A DNA stretch of 64,000 nt from Blautia_A ammoniilytica (GTDB taxonomy: Bacteria > Bacillota > Clostridia > Lachnospirales > Lachnospiraceae): NCBI RefSeq assembly GCF_025566965.1, contig NZ_JAOQJL010000012.1:40121-104120 (forward strand), written 5' to 3'. Below, piece by piece: positions 16,395 through 24,971 of the stretch. Both the position numbers and the translations under genes were made by a program. The notes below the pieces were generated by a model. It made no database searches, had not been told where the DNA came from, and was given only the letters and a program-made list of their open reading frames with translations. Position 1 is the first letter of the stretch; each line of letters opens with the position of its first letter.

Positions 16395-17405
16395 ATGATC
16401 AAAGAAGCGATTATCAAATTATCAAAAAAAGAGGATCTTACTTATAAGGAAGCAGAAACGGTAATGAATGAGATCATGAGCGGAGAGGCAACACCTGTAC
16501 AGATGTCAGCATATCTTACAGCCCTGTCTCTGAAAGGAGAGACCATTGACGAGATCACTGCATCGGCAGCAGGCATGCGTGCTCATTGCGTAAAGCTTCT
16601 CCATGATATGGATGTACTGGAGATCGTAGGAACTGGTGGAGACGGTGCCAACTCCTTTAATATTTCCACTACCTCAGCTCTGGTGATCGCAGCAGGCGGT
16701 GTGCCAGTGGCAAAACACGGAAACCGGGCAGCTTCTTCCAAATCCGGTGCAGCGGATGTGCTGGAAGCATTAGGGGTAAAGATCACAGTTTCGCCGGAAG
16801 AAAGTGCAAGGATCCTGAAAAAGATCAATATCTGCTTCCTGTTTGCACAGAATTATCATTTTGCAATGAAGTATGTGGCACCGATCCGAAAGGAATTGGG
16901 AATCCGCACAGTATTTAATATTCTTGGCCCTTTAAGCAATCCTGCAGGTGCAAATATGGAACTGATGGGCGTTTATGATGAAACATTGGTTGAACCTTTG
17001 GCACAGGTTATGGCTAAGCTGGGTGTTGTAAAAGGTATGGTGGTATACGGACAGGATAAGCTGGACGAGATTTCCATGAGTGCGCCTACAACTGTCTGCG
17101 AGATCCGTGATGGATGGTTCCAGTCTTATCAGATCCAGCCGGAGCAGTTCGGGTATAACAGCTGTGCGAAGGAAGAACTGGCAGGGGGGACTCCTGAGGA
17201 AAATGCACAGATCACCAGAGATATTCTGGAGGGCAGGGAAAAAGGGCCCAAGCGTCAGGCAGTATGCTTAAATGCAGGTGCATCCCTGTATATTACCGGA
17301 AAGGCCAAAACCATAGAAGAAGGTGTAAGGATGGCCGAAAGCCTGATCGACAGCGGCGCTGCTGTAAAGAAGCTGGGAGAATTTATATACGAAACTAATC
17401 ATTGA
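16395..17405 (+). CDS. trpD: Anthranilate phosphoribosyltransferase
   Basis: TrpD joins anthranilate to phosphoribosyl pyrophosphate. The 336-residue protein has the diagnostic GTGGDGANSFNIST motif near residue 80, KHGNRAASSKSGAADVLE near residue 107 and the FNILGPLSNPA motif. AGGAGG precedes the ATG. It is 50 bp after trpG because of the duplicated segment and 16 bp before trpC. Confidence 0.97.
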   Translation: MIKEAIIKLSKKEDLTYKEAETVMNEIMSGEATPVQMSAYLTALSLKGETIDEITASAAGMRAHCVKLLHDMDVLEIVGTGGDGANSFNISTTSALVIAAGGVPVAKHGNRAASSKSGAADVLEALGVKITVSPEESARILKKINICFLFAQNYHFAMKYVAPIRKELGIRTVFNILGPLSNPAGANMELMGVYDETLVEPLAQVMAKLGVVKGMVVYGQDKLDEISMSAPTTVCEIRDGWFQSYQIQPEQFGYNSCAKEELAGGTPEENAQITRDILEGREKGPKRQAVCLNAGASLYITGKAKTIEEGVRMAESLIDSGAAVKKLGEFIYETNH

Positions 17406-17421
17406 AAAGAGACTGGGAATT

Positions 17422-18222
17422 ATGAATATTTTAGAGAAAATCGGTGAAAAAACAAAGGAGCGGATCCGGGAAGAAAAGAAACAGTGTTCTCTGGAAGAGA
17501 TGCGTAATAGGGCAGAGCATACAACAGAAAATAAAGAAAAACCTGGTTTTTTACAGGCACTTAAAGTACAGGGAATGTCTTATATCTGTGAAGTGAAAAA
17601 AGCTTCTCCATCTAAAGGGCTGATCGCCCCGGAGTTTCCCTGGCTTGATATTGCAAAGGAATATGAGGCAGCAGGGGCAAGTGCTGTTTCCTGCCTTACA
17701 GAGCCTTTCTATTTTATGGGACAAAACGGTTACCTTGAAAAAATCGCAGAAGAAATAAACATACCGGTACTTCGCAAGGATTTTACAGTGGATGAATATA
17801 TGATCTATCAGGCAAAGGCACTGGGAGCCAGTGCAGTGCTTTTGATCTGTTCTCTTCTTGATGATGTTAAGCTGCGTAACTTTTATCAGCTGACAAAGGA
17901 GCTTCATATGGATGCTTTGGTGGAAGCTCACGATGAAAAAGAAGTTCTGCGTGCTTTGGATTGCGGGGCTAAGATCATTGGAGTAAATAACAGGGATCTG
18001 AAAACCTTTCAGGTGGATACAGGGAACAGTATCCGGCTTCGGAAAATCGCACCTGTTGATGCTGTTTTTGTATCGGAAAGCGGGATCCGTACCTCCGAAG
18101 ATATTCACAGGCTTCGGGAAAATGATATTCAGGCTGTATTGATCGGCGAAACGCTGATGCGCAGTCCGGATAAAAGAAAGGCACTGGAACACTTAAACGG
18201 GGGCCCCTTATGCCAAAAGTAA
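17422..18222 (+). CDS. trpC: Indole-3-glycerol-phosphate synthase
   Basis: TrpC closes the indole ring from the phosphoribosyl-anthranilate rearrangement product. The 266-residue TIM barrel shows CEVKKASPSKG near residue 57, VLRKDFTVDEYMIYQA near residue 115, and GVNNRDLKTF and SESGI further on. It is monofunctional: TrpF is encoded by the next gene, which it overlaps by 13 bases. The ribosome site before the ATG is weak (GACTGGGA). Confidence 0.96.
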   Translation: MNILEKIGEKTKERIREEKKQCSLEEMRNRAEHTTENKEKPGFLQALKVQGMSYICEVKKASPSKGLIAPEFPWLDIAKEYEAAGASAVSCLTEPFYFMGQNGYLEKIAEEINIPVLRKDFTVDEYMIYQAKALGASAVLLICSLLDDVKLRNFYQLTKELHMDALVEAHDEKEVLRALDCGAKIIGVNNRDLKTFQVDTGNSIRLRKIAPVDAVFVSESGIRTSEDIHRLRENDIQAVLIGETLMRSPDKRKALEHLNGGPLCQK

Positions 18223-18815
18223 AGATTTGTGGTTTAAGAACTATGGAAGATATACAGGCAGTAAACAGCTGCAAGCCTGATTTTGCCGGATTCATTGTTG
18301 AATACCCTAAAAGCAGAAGATCGATTACTTCTGATGAGTTAAAGAAGCTGATTCGTCAGCTGGATCCTTCTATCTGTGCAGTTGGAGTGTTTGTAAATGC
18401 ACCATTTGTGCTGGTGGCTGACCTTTTAGATCAGAAGGTGATCCAGATGGCACAGCTTCACGGGCAGGAAGAGGAAGCCTATATCCGGCAGCTGCAGGAT
18501 GAGACAGGAAAAAAGGTGATTAAAGCTTTTTCTGTAAAAACGGAAGAAGATATTGCCAAGGCAAAAGCAAGCAGCGCAGATTATATCCTTCTGGATCAGG
18601 GTAGCGGAGGCACTGGGAAAACCTTTGACTGGATGCTGGCAGGGGGGATTTCCAGACCTTATTTTCTTGCAGGAGGACTTGGAGTGGATAACCTGGAAAA
18701 AGCTGTGCATTACTTAAGCCCCTGGGCTGTGGATCTTAGCAGCAGTGTGGAAACAAATGGAAAAAAAGATCCTGAAAAGATCAGACAGGCAGTAGAACTG
18801 GTGAGAAAGCTATAA
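18210..18815 (+). CDS. trpF: Phosphoribosylanthranilate isomerase
   Basis: TrpF performs the Amadori rearrangement between TrpD and TrpC. The 201-residue barrel begins VKICGLRTMED, has the catalytic cysteine there and the aspartate in LLDQGSGGTGKTFDW, and the phosphate loop FLAGGL. It overlaps trpC, whose tail provides the ribosome site region (GGGGGCCCC). Confidence 0.95.
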   Translation: MPKVKICGLRTMEDIQAVNSCKPDFAGFIVEYPKSRRSITSDELKKLIRQLDPSICAVGVFVNAPFVLVADLLDQKVIQMAQLHGQEEEAYIRQLQDETGKKVIKAFSVKTEEDIAKAKASSADYILLDQGSGGTGKTFDWMLAGGISRPYFLAGGLGVDNLEKAVHYLSPWAVDLSSSVETNGKKDPEKIRQAVELVRKL

Positions 18816-18857
18816 AATGGCAAAAACTTTTGAAATACAAGCAGGAGGATAAGAAAT

Positions 18858-20042
18858 ATGTCTAAAGGCAGATTTGGAATACATGGAGGCCAGTACATTC
18901 CGGAAACACTGATGAATGCAGTACTGGAGCTGGAAGAGGCCTATGAGCATTACAAGAATGACCCGGAATTTAACAGGGAATTAACAGAGCTTTTTAATGA
19001 ATATGCAGGCCGTCCATCCAGACTTTATTATGCAGCACATATGACAGAAGATCTGGGTGGTGCAAAGGTTTATCTGAAAAGAGAGGATCTGAACCATACA
19101 GGAGCCCACAAGATCAACAATGTGCTGGGGCAGGTGCTTCTTGCAAAGAAAATGGGAAAAACCCGTGTGATCGCAGAAACAGGTGCAGGGCAGCATGGAG
19201 TGGCCACAGCTACTGTAGCCGCCTTGATGGGGATGGAATGTGAAGTCTTCATGGGGGAGGAAGATACCAAAAGACAGGCATTAAATGTATACAAAATGAA
19301 GCTTCTGGGAGCAAAGGTACATCCTGTAACTTCCGGCACAGCAACCTTAAAGGATGCAGTTTCTGAAACCATGAGAGAGTGGACGAACCGGATCGCAGAT
19401 ACCCATTATGTACTTGGCTCTGTAATGGGACCCCATCCTTTCCCTACCATTGTACGTGATTTCCAGGCTGTGATCTCCAAAGAAATTAAGGAGCAGATGC
19501 TGGAAAAGGAAGGAAAGCTTCCGGATGCTGTGCTTGCCTGCGTAGGCGGCGGCTCCAATGCAATCGGTACCTTTTACCATTTTATTGAAGATAAGGAAGT
19601 ACAGCTGATCGGCTGCGAGGCAGCAGGCCGGGGTATCCATACTGCAGAGACTGCAGCTACCATTGCAACAGGAAAACTGGGGATCTTCCATGGAATGAAG
19701 TCATATTTCTGCCAGGATGAATATGGACAGATCGCTCCGGTGTATTCCATTTCCGCTGGACTGGATTATCCGGGGATCGGACCTGAGCATGCCCACCTGT
19801 ATGATACAGGAAGAGCACAGTATGTATCTGTAACAGATGATGAAGCAGTGGATGCTTTTGAATATCTTTCCAGGATCGAGGGCATCATCCCCGCCATTGA
19901 AAGTGCCCATGCAGTGGCCTATGCAAGAAAGATCATACCGGACATGAGAAAAGACCAGTGTGTAGTGATCACGATTTCAGGACGTGGAGATAAGGATTGT
20001 GCAGCAATTGCCAGATACAGAGGGGAGGATATCCATGAATAA
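18858..20042 (+). CDS. trpB: Tryptophan synthase beta chain
   Basis: TrpB condenses indole with serine using pyridoxal phosphate. The 394-residue length is normal. The cofactor lysine is in HTGAHKINN near residue 82, and the phosphate-binding loop is CVGGGSNAIG near residue 228. AGGAGGAT precedes the ATG. It overlaps trpA by eight bases. The sequence is the standard TrpB1 type that works with TrpA, not the stand-alone TrpB2. Confidence 0.97.
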   Translation: MSKGRFGIHGGQYIPETLMNAVLELEEAYEHYKNDPEFNRELTELFNEYAGRPSRLYYAAHMTEDLGGAKVYLKREDLNHTGAHKINNVLGQVLLAKKMGKTRVIAETGAGQHGVATATVAALMGMECEVFMGEEDTKRQALNVYKMKLLGAKVHPVTSGTATLKDAVSETMREWTNRIADTHYVLGSVMGPHPFPTIVRDFQAVISKEIKEQMLEKEGKLPDAVLACVGGGSNAIGTFYHFIEDKEVQLIGCEAAGRGIHTAETAATIATGKLGIFHGMKSYFCQDEYGQIAPVYSISAGLDYPGIGPEHAHLYDTGRAQYVSVTDDEAVDAFEYLSRIEGIIPAIESAHAVAYARKIIPDMRKDQCVVITISGRGDKDCAAIARYRGEDIHE

Positions 20043-20814
20043 GAATATAGCAGCAGCATTTGGTAAAGGAAAAGCATTTATTCCCTTTGTTACCTGCGGG
20101 GATCCATCCCTTGATGTAACAGAGCAGATCGTATATGCAATGGAAGAGGCAGGGGCAGATTTGATCGAGCTTGGGATCCCATTTTCTGATCCAACAGCAG
20201 AAGGGCCTGTGATCCAGGCTGCCAATGTAAGAGCATTAGGCGGAGGCGTAACAACAGACAAGGTTTTTGATATGGTGGTTCGGATTCGTAAGAAAACCAG
20301 GATTCCTATGGTGTTTATGACTTATGCAAATGTGGTTTTTTCCTATGGAACTGAAAGATTTATCAAAAAAGCGTCTGAAGTCGGAATGGACGGACTGATC
20401 CTTCCGGATGTACCATTTGAAGAAAAGGAAGAATTTGACAGCGTGTGCAAAGCATATGGAATAGATCTGATCTCCTTGATTGCACCTACTTCCCACGAAA
20501 GGATCGCAATGATCGCAAAAGAGGCGGAAGGCTTTGTATATTGCGTATCTTCTCTTGGAGTGACCGGCACAAGAAGCCAGATCACCACAGATATCGGGGC
20601 AATGGTGCAGCTGGTAAAAGCAGAAAAACAGATTCCCTGTGCGGTAGGCTTTGGGATCAGTACGCCGCAGCAGGCAGCTAAAATGGCAGAACAGTCTGAC
20701 GGTGCGATCGTAGGTTCTGCCATCGTCAAGCTGTGTGCCAGGTATGGAAAGGACTGCGTGCCTTACGTAAAGGAGTATGTGAAATCTATGAAAGATGCTG
20801 TACGTAACGTATAG
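20035..20814 (+). CDS. trpA: Tryptophan synthase alpha chain
   Basis: TrpA releases indole from indole-3-glycerol phosphate and passes it to TrpB. The 259-residue protein has FVTCGDPSLD, the catalytic glutamate in LIELGIPFSDPTAEGP, and the catalytic aspartate in GLILPDVPFEE. I chose the ATG at 20035, inside the end of trpB, because GGGGAGG lies just upstream and the family starts here; an earlier in-frame start at 19984 lies deep within trpB. It is the last gene of the operon, followed by a strong terminator. Confidence 0.96.
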   Translation: MNKNIAAAFGKGKAFIPFVTCGDPSLDVTEQIVYAMEEAGADLIELGIPFSDPTAEGPVIQAANVRALGGGVTTDKVFDMVVRIRKKTRIPMVFMTYANVVFSYGTERFIKKASEVGMDGLILPDVPFEEKEEFDSVCKAYGIDLISLIAPTSHERIAMIAKEAEGFVYCVSSLGVTGTRSQITTDIGAMVQLVKAEKQIPCAVGFGISTPQQAAKMAEQSDGAIVGSAIVKLCARYGKDCVPYVKEYVKSMKDAVRNV

Positions 20815-20831
20815 CAGATTGGGCAAAGCAA

Positions 20832-20872
20832 AAAAGAGGGCAAAAAGATTGACTTTTTCCCCTCTTTTTTTT
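20832..20872 (+). terminator. Terminator of the trp operon
   Basis: AAGAGGGCAAAAAG pairs with CTTTTTCCCCTCTT around a short loop and is followed by a T-run. Confidence 0.93.
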
Positions 20873-20877
20873 ATATT
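20849..20877 (+). promoter_or_regulatory. Possible promoter of the lipid kinase gene overlapping the trp terminator
   Basis: TTGACT (20849-20854) and TATATT (20872-20877) with a 17-bp spacer lie within the terminator's loop, 3' arm and T-run. Confidence 0.4.
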
Positions 20878-20920
20878 ATAACATGAATATGTAGAAAATA
20901 TGTAAAAAGAGGGCCTGAAC

Positions 20921-21823
20921 TTGGAGAAGAAACTTTTTTTTGTATTTAATCCAAAATCCGGAAAAGGCAAGATCAAAACCGCTTTAATGGATATTGTGGA
21001 TATTTTTAACAAGGGTGGTTATGAAGTGGTCATCCGTGCGACGCAATACCCCAAAGATGCATATGAAATGACCAGGAAGTATGCAGACAAGGTGGATCTT
21101 GTGGTATGCAGCGGCGGCGATGGCACACTGGATGAGGTGGTTGCAGGACTGGTTGAGACAGGAAGCAAGGTTCCGGTAGGATATATTCCGGCAGGAAGCA
21201 CCAATGATTTTGCAGGAAGCCTGTTTATTCCCAAAAATATGGTAGCTGCAGCAGAGATGATCATGGAAGAGAATGTGTACCGCTGTGATATCGGGAAGTT
21301 TAATAAACAGACATTTACTTATATTGCCGCATTTGGACTTTTTACGGATGTGGCCTATGAGACTGACCAGGATCTGAAGAATATTCTGGGACATCTGGCA
21401 TATCTGCTGGAGGGGGTCAAACGTCTGTTTGATATTCAGTCTTACCATATGAAAGTAACAACAGAGGATGAAATCTTTGAAGATGATTTTATGTATGGGA
21501 TGATCACTAATTCCAGATCCGTTGGAGGATTTAAGAATCTGACCGGCAAAAATGTGGATATGAATGACGGCCTGTTTGAGGTGACCTTGATCACCACGCC
21601 TAAGAATCCGATGGATATGCAGGAGATCATTGCAGGACTGATGTCCGGTAAGGATAATTCAGACCTGATCTATACCTTTAAGACAAGCAGGATCCGGATT
21701 CAGTCAGATGAGGCTGTGGCATGGACGCTGGACGGGGAATACGGCGGAGATCACAAGGAGGTTGAGATCCGGAATCTGCACAGAGCATTGAACCTATATC
21801 TGACAGGTTCCAAGAATTCTTGA
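20921..21823 (+). CDS. Diacylglycerol kinase-family lipid kinase (YegS/BmrU type)
   Basis: This is predicted to phosphorylate diacylglycerol or a related lipid on the cytoplasmic membrane face. The 300-residue protein begins with the conserved NPKSGKGK motif, then SGGDGTLDEVVAG near residue 63 and PAGSTNDFA near residue 88, all in the catalytic domain. The start is a TTG at 20921 with AGAGGG seven bases upstream; no nearer ATG preserves the NPKSG motif. It lies between the trp terminator and glnN. Confidence 0.88.
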   Translation: MEKKLFFVFNPKSGKGKIKTALMDIVDIFNKGGYEVVIRATQYPKDAYEMTRKYADKVDLVVCSGGDGTLDEVVAGLVETGSKVPVGYIPAGSTNDFAGSLFIPKNMVAAAEMIMEENVYRCDIGKFNKQTFTYIAAFGLFTDVAYETDQDLKNILGHLAYLLEGVKRLFDIQSYHMKVTTEDEIFEDDFMYGMITNSRSVGGFKNLTGKNVDMNDGLFEVTLITTPKNPMDMQEIIAGLMSGKDNSDLIYTFKTSRIRIQSDEAVAWTLDGEYGGDHKEVEIRNLHRALNLYLTGSKNS

Positions 21824-21836
21824 GGATCTGAGAAAA

Positions 21837-21872
21837 GGGTACTGAACAGTTACGGACAACTGTGAAATACCC
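21837..21872 (+). promoter_or_regulatory. Hairpin in the glnN leader
   Basis: GGGTA/TACCC and ACAGTT/AACTGT stems enclose a 6-base loop. There is no T-run, so it is not an obvious terminator. Its role is unknown. Confidence 0.35.
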
Positions 21873-21911
21873 ATAGACAGAAATGTGTGATTAGTGGAGA
21901 GGAGATTATTA

Positions 21912-24026
21912 ATGGAAGATTTTGTGAAAGTGACGGATATTTTTGGATGTGATGTATTTAATGATTCCGTTATGCAGGAGAGACTGCCCAAGAAGGTTTA
22001 TAAGGAACTGAAAAAGACCATAGAAGAAGGCAAAGAGCTGTCTATGGAAGTGGCTGATGTGGTAGCACATGAGATGAAGGAGTGGGCTATCGAGAAAGGG
22101 GCAACCCATTACAGCCACTGGTTCCAGCCACTGACAGGTGTAACCGCAGAGAAGCATGATGCATTTATTACAGCACCTATGGAGAATGGTAAGGTGCTGA
22201 TGAGCTTTTCCGGTAAAGAACTGATCAAAGGAGAACCAGATGCCTCTTCTTTTCCATCCGGAGGTCTTAGAGCTACCTTTGAAGCAAGAGGCTACACTAC
22301 ATGGGACTGTACCTCACCGGCTTTTGTACGCCATGATGCAGCAGGCGGTACCTTATGTATCCCTACCGCTTTCTGCTCCTATACAGGAGAGGCTCTTGAC
22401 CAGAAGACTCCTCTTCTTCGTTCCATGGAGGCAGTGAATACACAGGCACTGCGTCTGATCCGTCTTTTCGGTAATCATACATCTAAGAAGGTGACTCCCT
22501 CTGTAGGTGCAGAGCAGGAGTATTTTCTGATCGATAAAGAAAAGTTTAAACAGAGAAAGGATCTTGTTTATACAGGCAGGACTTTATTTGGTGCCATGCC
22601 TCCGAAAGGCCAGGAGATGGATGACCATTATCTGGGAACCATCCGCCAGAGAGTATCTGCCTATATGAAAGAAGTAAATGAAGAATGTTGGAAGCTGGGC
22701 GTTTCTGCTAAGACACAGCATAATGAAGTTGCTCCTGCACAGCATGAGCTTGCACCTATTTATGCGCCTGTAAATATTGCGGCAGATCATAATCAGATCA
22801 TGATGCGTATCCTGAAGAAAGTGGCAAGCCGTCAGGGGATGCGCTGTCTTCTCCATGAGAAACCATTTGCAGGCGTGAATGGTTCCGGAAAGCATAATAA
22901 CTGGTCTTTGACTACCGATGACGGGATCAATCTGCTGGATCCAGGCAAAACTCCTCATGAGAATGTTCAGTTCCTTCTTGTACTTACCTGTATTCTGAAA
23001 GCAGTTGATGAGCATGCAGATCTTCTTCGGGAGTCAGCAGCAGATGTGGGAAATGACCAGAGACTTGGCGGCCATGAGGCTCCGCCGGCAGTGATTTCTG
23101 TTTTCCTTGGAGAACAGCTTGAGGATGTGCTGGATCAGCTGATCAGTACAGGAACTGCTACTCACAGTAAGAGCGGGGAAAAGATGAATACCGGTGTAAG
23201 TACACTTCCGGACTTCATGAAGGATGCAACAGACAGGAACCGTACTTCACCTTTTGCATTTACAGGTAATAAGTTTGAGTTTCGTATGGTTGGTTCCAGA
23301 GATTCGATTTCCTCCTGCAATGTTGTATTGAATACTATTGCAGCTGAGGCTTTTAAAGAGGCATGTGATAGACTGGAATCTGCAGAAGATTTAGAACTTG
23401 CAGTGCATGATTTGATCAAAGAATACGCTACTGATCACCAGAGAATCGTATTTAGCGGCAATGGCTATGCACCGGAATGGGAAGCAGAAGCAAAACGAAG
23501 AGGCCTTCCTATCCTTCCGTCCATGGTAGATGCCATTCCTGCACTGACTACAGAGAAATCCATAAAGCTGTTTGAGAATTTCCGGGTATTTACCAGAACA
23601 GAGCTGGAATCCCGTGCAGAGATCCAGTATGAGATTTATGCTAAAGCGATTAATATCGAGGCCAAGACCATGATCGATATTGTTACCAAACAGATCATCC
23701 CGGCAGTGATCAGGTATACGACGGTGCTTGCTGATTCCATTAATTCTGTAAAGGCAGCAGGGATCACAGACGTAAGCGTACAGGCAGATCTTCTGAAAAA
23801 GACCAGCAAGCTTTTAAAAACAACCAACAGTGCCATGAATAAGTTAGGCAAGCTGGTTTCCCAGGTAGAGTCTTACCCGGAAGGACGGGAACGGGCTGTT
23901 TTCTTCAGGGAAAAGATCGTACCTGCGATGGACGAATTACGGAAGCCGGTTGATGAATTGGAAATGATCGTAGATAAAGAGATGTGGCCAATGCCTTCTT
24001 ACGGAGACCTTATTTTTGAAGTCTGA
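21912..24026 (+). CDS. glnN: Glutamine synthetase, type III
   Basis: This makes glutamine from glutamate, ammonia and ATP. The 704-residue length and the sequence (HYSHWFQPLTG near residue 66, VGAEQEYFLID near residue 198, HNEVAPAQHELAP and NGSGKHNNWSL in the middle) are those of the large GSIII family found in Bacteroides and Clostridia. I chose ATG 21912 with GGAGAGGAG about eight bases upstream over the GTG at 21894. Nitrogen control is likely, but no known regulator site is evident apart from a leader hairpin. Confidence 0.96.
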   Translation: MEDFVKVTDIFGCDVFNDSVMQERLPKKVYKELKKTIEEGKELSMEVADVVAHEMKEWAIEKGATHYSHWFQPLTGVTAEKHDAFITAPMENGKVLMSFSGKELIKGEPDASSFPSGGLRATFEARGYTTWDCTSPAFVRHDAAGGTLCIPTAFCSYTGEALDQKTPLLRSMEAVNTQALRLIRLFGNHTSKKVTPSVGAEQEYFLIDKEKFKQRKDLVYTGRTLFGAMPPKGQEMDDHYLGTIRQRVSAYMKEVNEECWKLGVSAKTQHNEVAPAQHELAPIYAPVNIAADHNQIMMRILKKVASRQGMRCLLHEKPFAGVNGSGKHNNWSLTTDDGINLLDPGKTPHENVQFLLVLTCILKAVDEHADLLRESAADVGNDQRLGGHEAPPAVISVFLGEQLEDVLDQLISTGTATHSKSGEKMNTGVSTLPDFMKDATDRNRTSPFAFTGNKFEFRMVGSRDSISSCNVVLNTIAAEAFKEACDRLESAEDLELAVHDLIKEYATDHQRIVFSGNGYAPEWEAEAKRRGLPILPSMVDAIPALTTEKSIKLFENFRVFTRTELESRAEIQYEIYAKAINIEAKTMIDIVTKQIIPAVIRYTTVLADSINSVKAAGITDVSVQADLLKKTSKLLKTTNSAMNKLGKLVSQVESYPEGRERAVFFREKIVPAMDELRKPVDELEMIVDKEMWPMPSYGDLIFEV

Positions 24027-24041
24027 TCCGGGAGCAAAAGG

Positions 24042-24971
24042 TTGGATACTTATATGAATGAATTTGATTTTTTAAGAGAACAGGCTGTTTCCGAAGACCT
24101 GATCAAAGAAATTTTGGAATTCAGAAAAGAATACACGGTTGCTGCAGATGCTGTTGGGCGTGTGCAGCAGCCTGCAATCCATTTCTATGGAAAAGAAACC
24201 TTGGAAATGGCCATGGCTGCCCTTCTCCAGGGGGAAAATCTTCTTCTCACAGGGCCTAAGGCCACTGGTAAAAATATACTGGCAGAGAATCTTGCCTATA
24301 TTTTCGGCAGACCGATCTACAATGTATCTTTTCATGTGAATACCAACAGTGGAGATCTGATCGGTACAGATACTTTTGAGGACAATCAGGTAAAACTTCG
24401 GAAGGGCAGTATTTACCGGTGTGCCCAGCATGGGGGCTTTGGTATCCTGGATGAGATCAATATGGCGAAAAATGATGCTGTTTCCGTGCTGCATGCTACT
24501 CTGGATTACCGAAGATCCATTGATGTGCCAGGGTACGATAAGATTGATCTTCATCCGGCAGCCAGATTTATTGGAACCATGAATTACGGATATGCAGGTA
24601 CCAGAGAATTAAATGAAGCCCTGGTTTCCAGATTTATGGTGATCGATATGCCTCCCCAGAATGAGGAAACCCTGGGATTTATTTTCAGGGAAATGTTCCC
24701 GGATGCAAAGAAGGCAGCTGTAGACCAGTTTATCGGTCTTTTTCTTGATCTTCAGCTGAAAACTGCCAACAGTGAGATTTCTACCAAGTCACTGGATTTG
24801 CGAGGCCTTTTGGGAGCAGTGAAGATCATAAAAACCGGACTTTCTCCATGGCAGGCTGTGCAGATGGGAATCGTAAATAAAACATTTGACATTTTTGAAA
24901 AAGAGATCGTAGAGGATGTTGTAAATACCAGGATCCCCAGGGACTGGACAAAGGAAGATGTTTATGAATAA
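24042..24971 (+). CDS. MoxR-type AAA+ ATPase
   Basis: This is a chaperone-like ATPase of about 309 residues that probably remodels or activates a partner together with the VWA protein encoded next. The Walker A motif is GPKATGKN near residue 70 and Walker B is GGFGILDEINMAKN near residue 130, followed by the sensor TMNYGYAGTRELNEAL. The start is uncertain: TTG at 24042 has GGGAG at good spacing, while ATG at 24054 has only AAAGG. It follows glnN by 15 bp and overlaps the VWA gene, so the three may be one operon. Confidence 0.85.
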   Translation: MDTYMNEFDFLREQAVSEDLIKEILEFRKEYTVAADAVGRVQQPAIHFYGKETLEMAMAALLQGENLLLTGPKATGKNILAENLAYIFGRPIYNVSFHVNTNSGDLIGTDTFEDNQVKLRKGSIYRCAQHGGFGILDEINMAKNDAVSVLHATLDYRRSIDVPGYDKIDLHPAARFIGTMNYGYAGTRELNEALVSRFMVIDMPPQNEETLGFIFREMFPDAKKAAVDQFIGLFLDLQLKTANSEISTKSLDLRGLLGAVKIIKTGLSPWQAVQMGIVNKTFDIFEKEIVEDVVNTRIPRDWTKEDVYE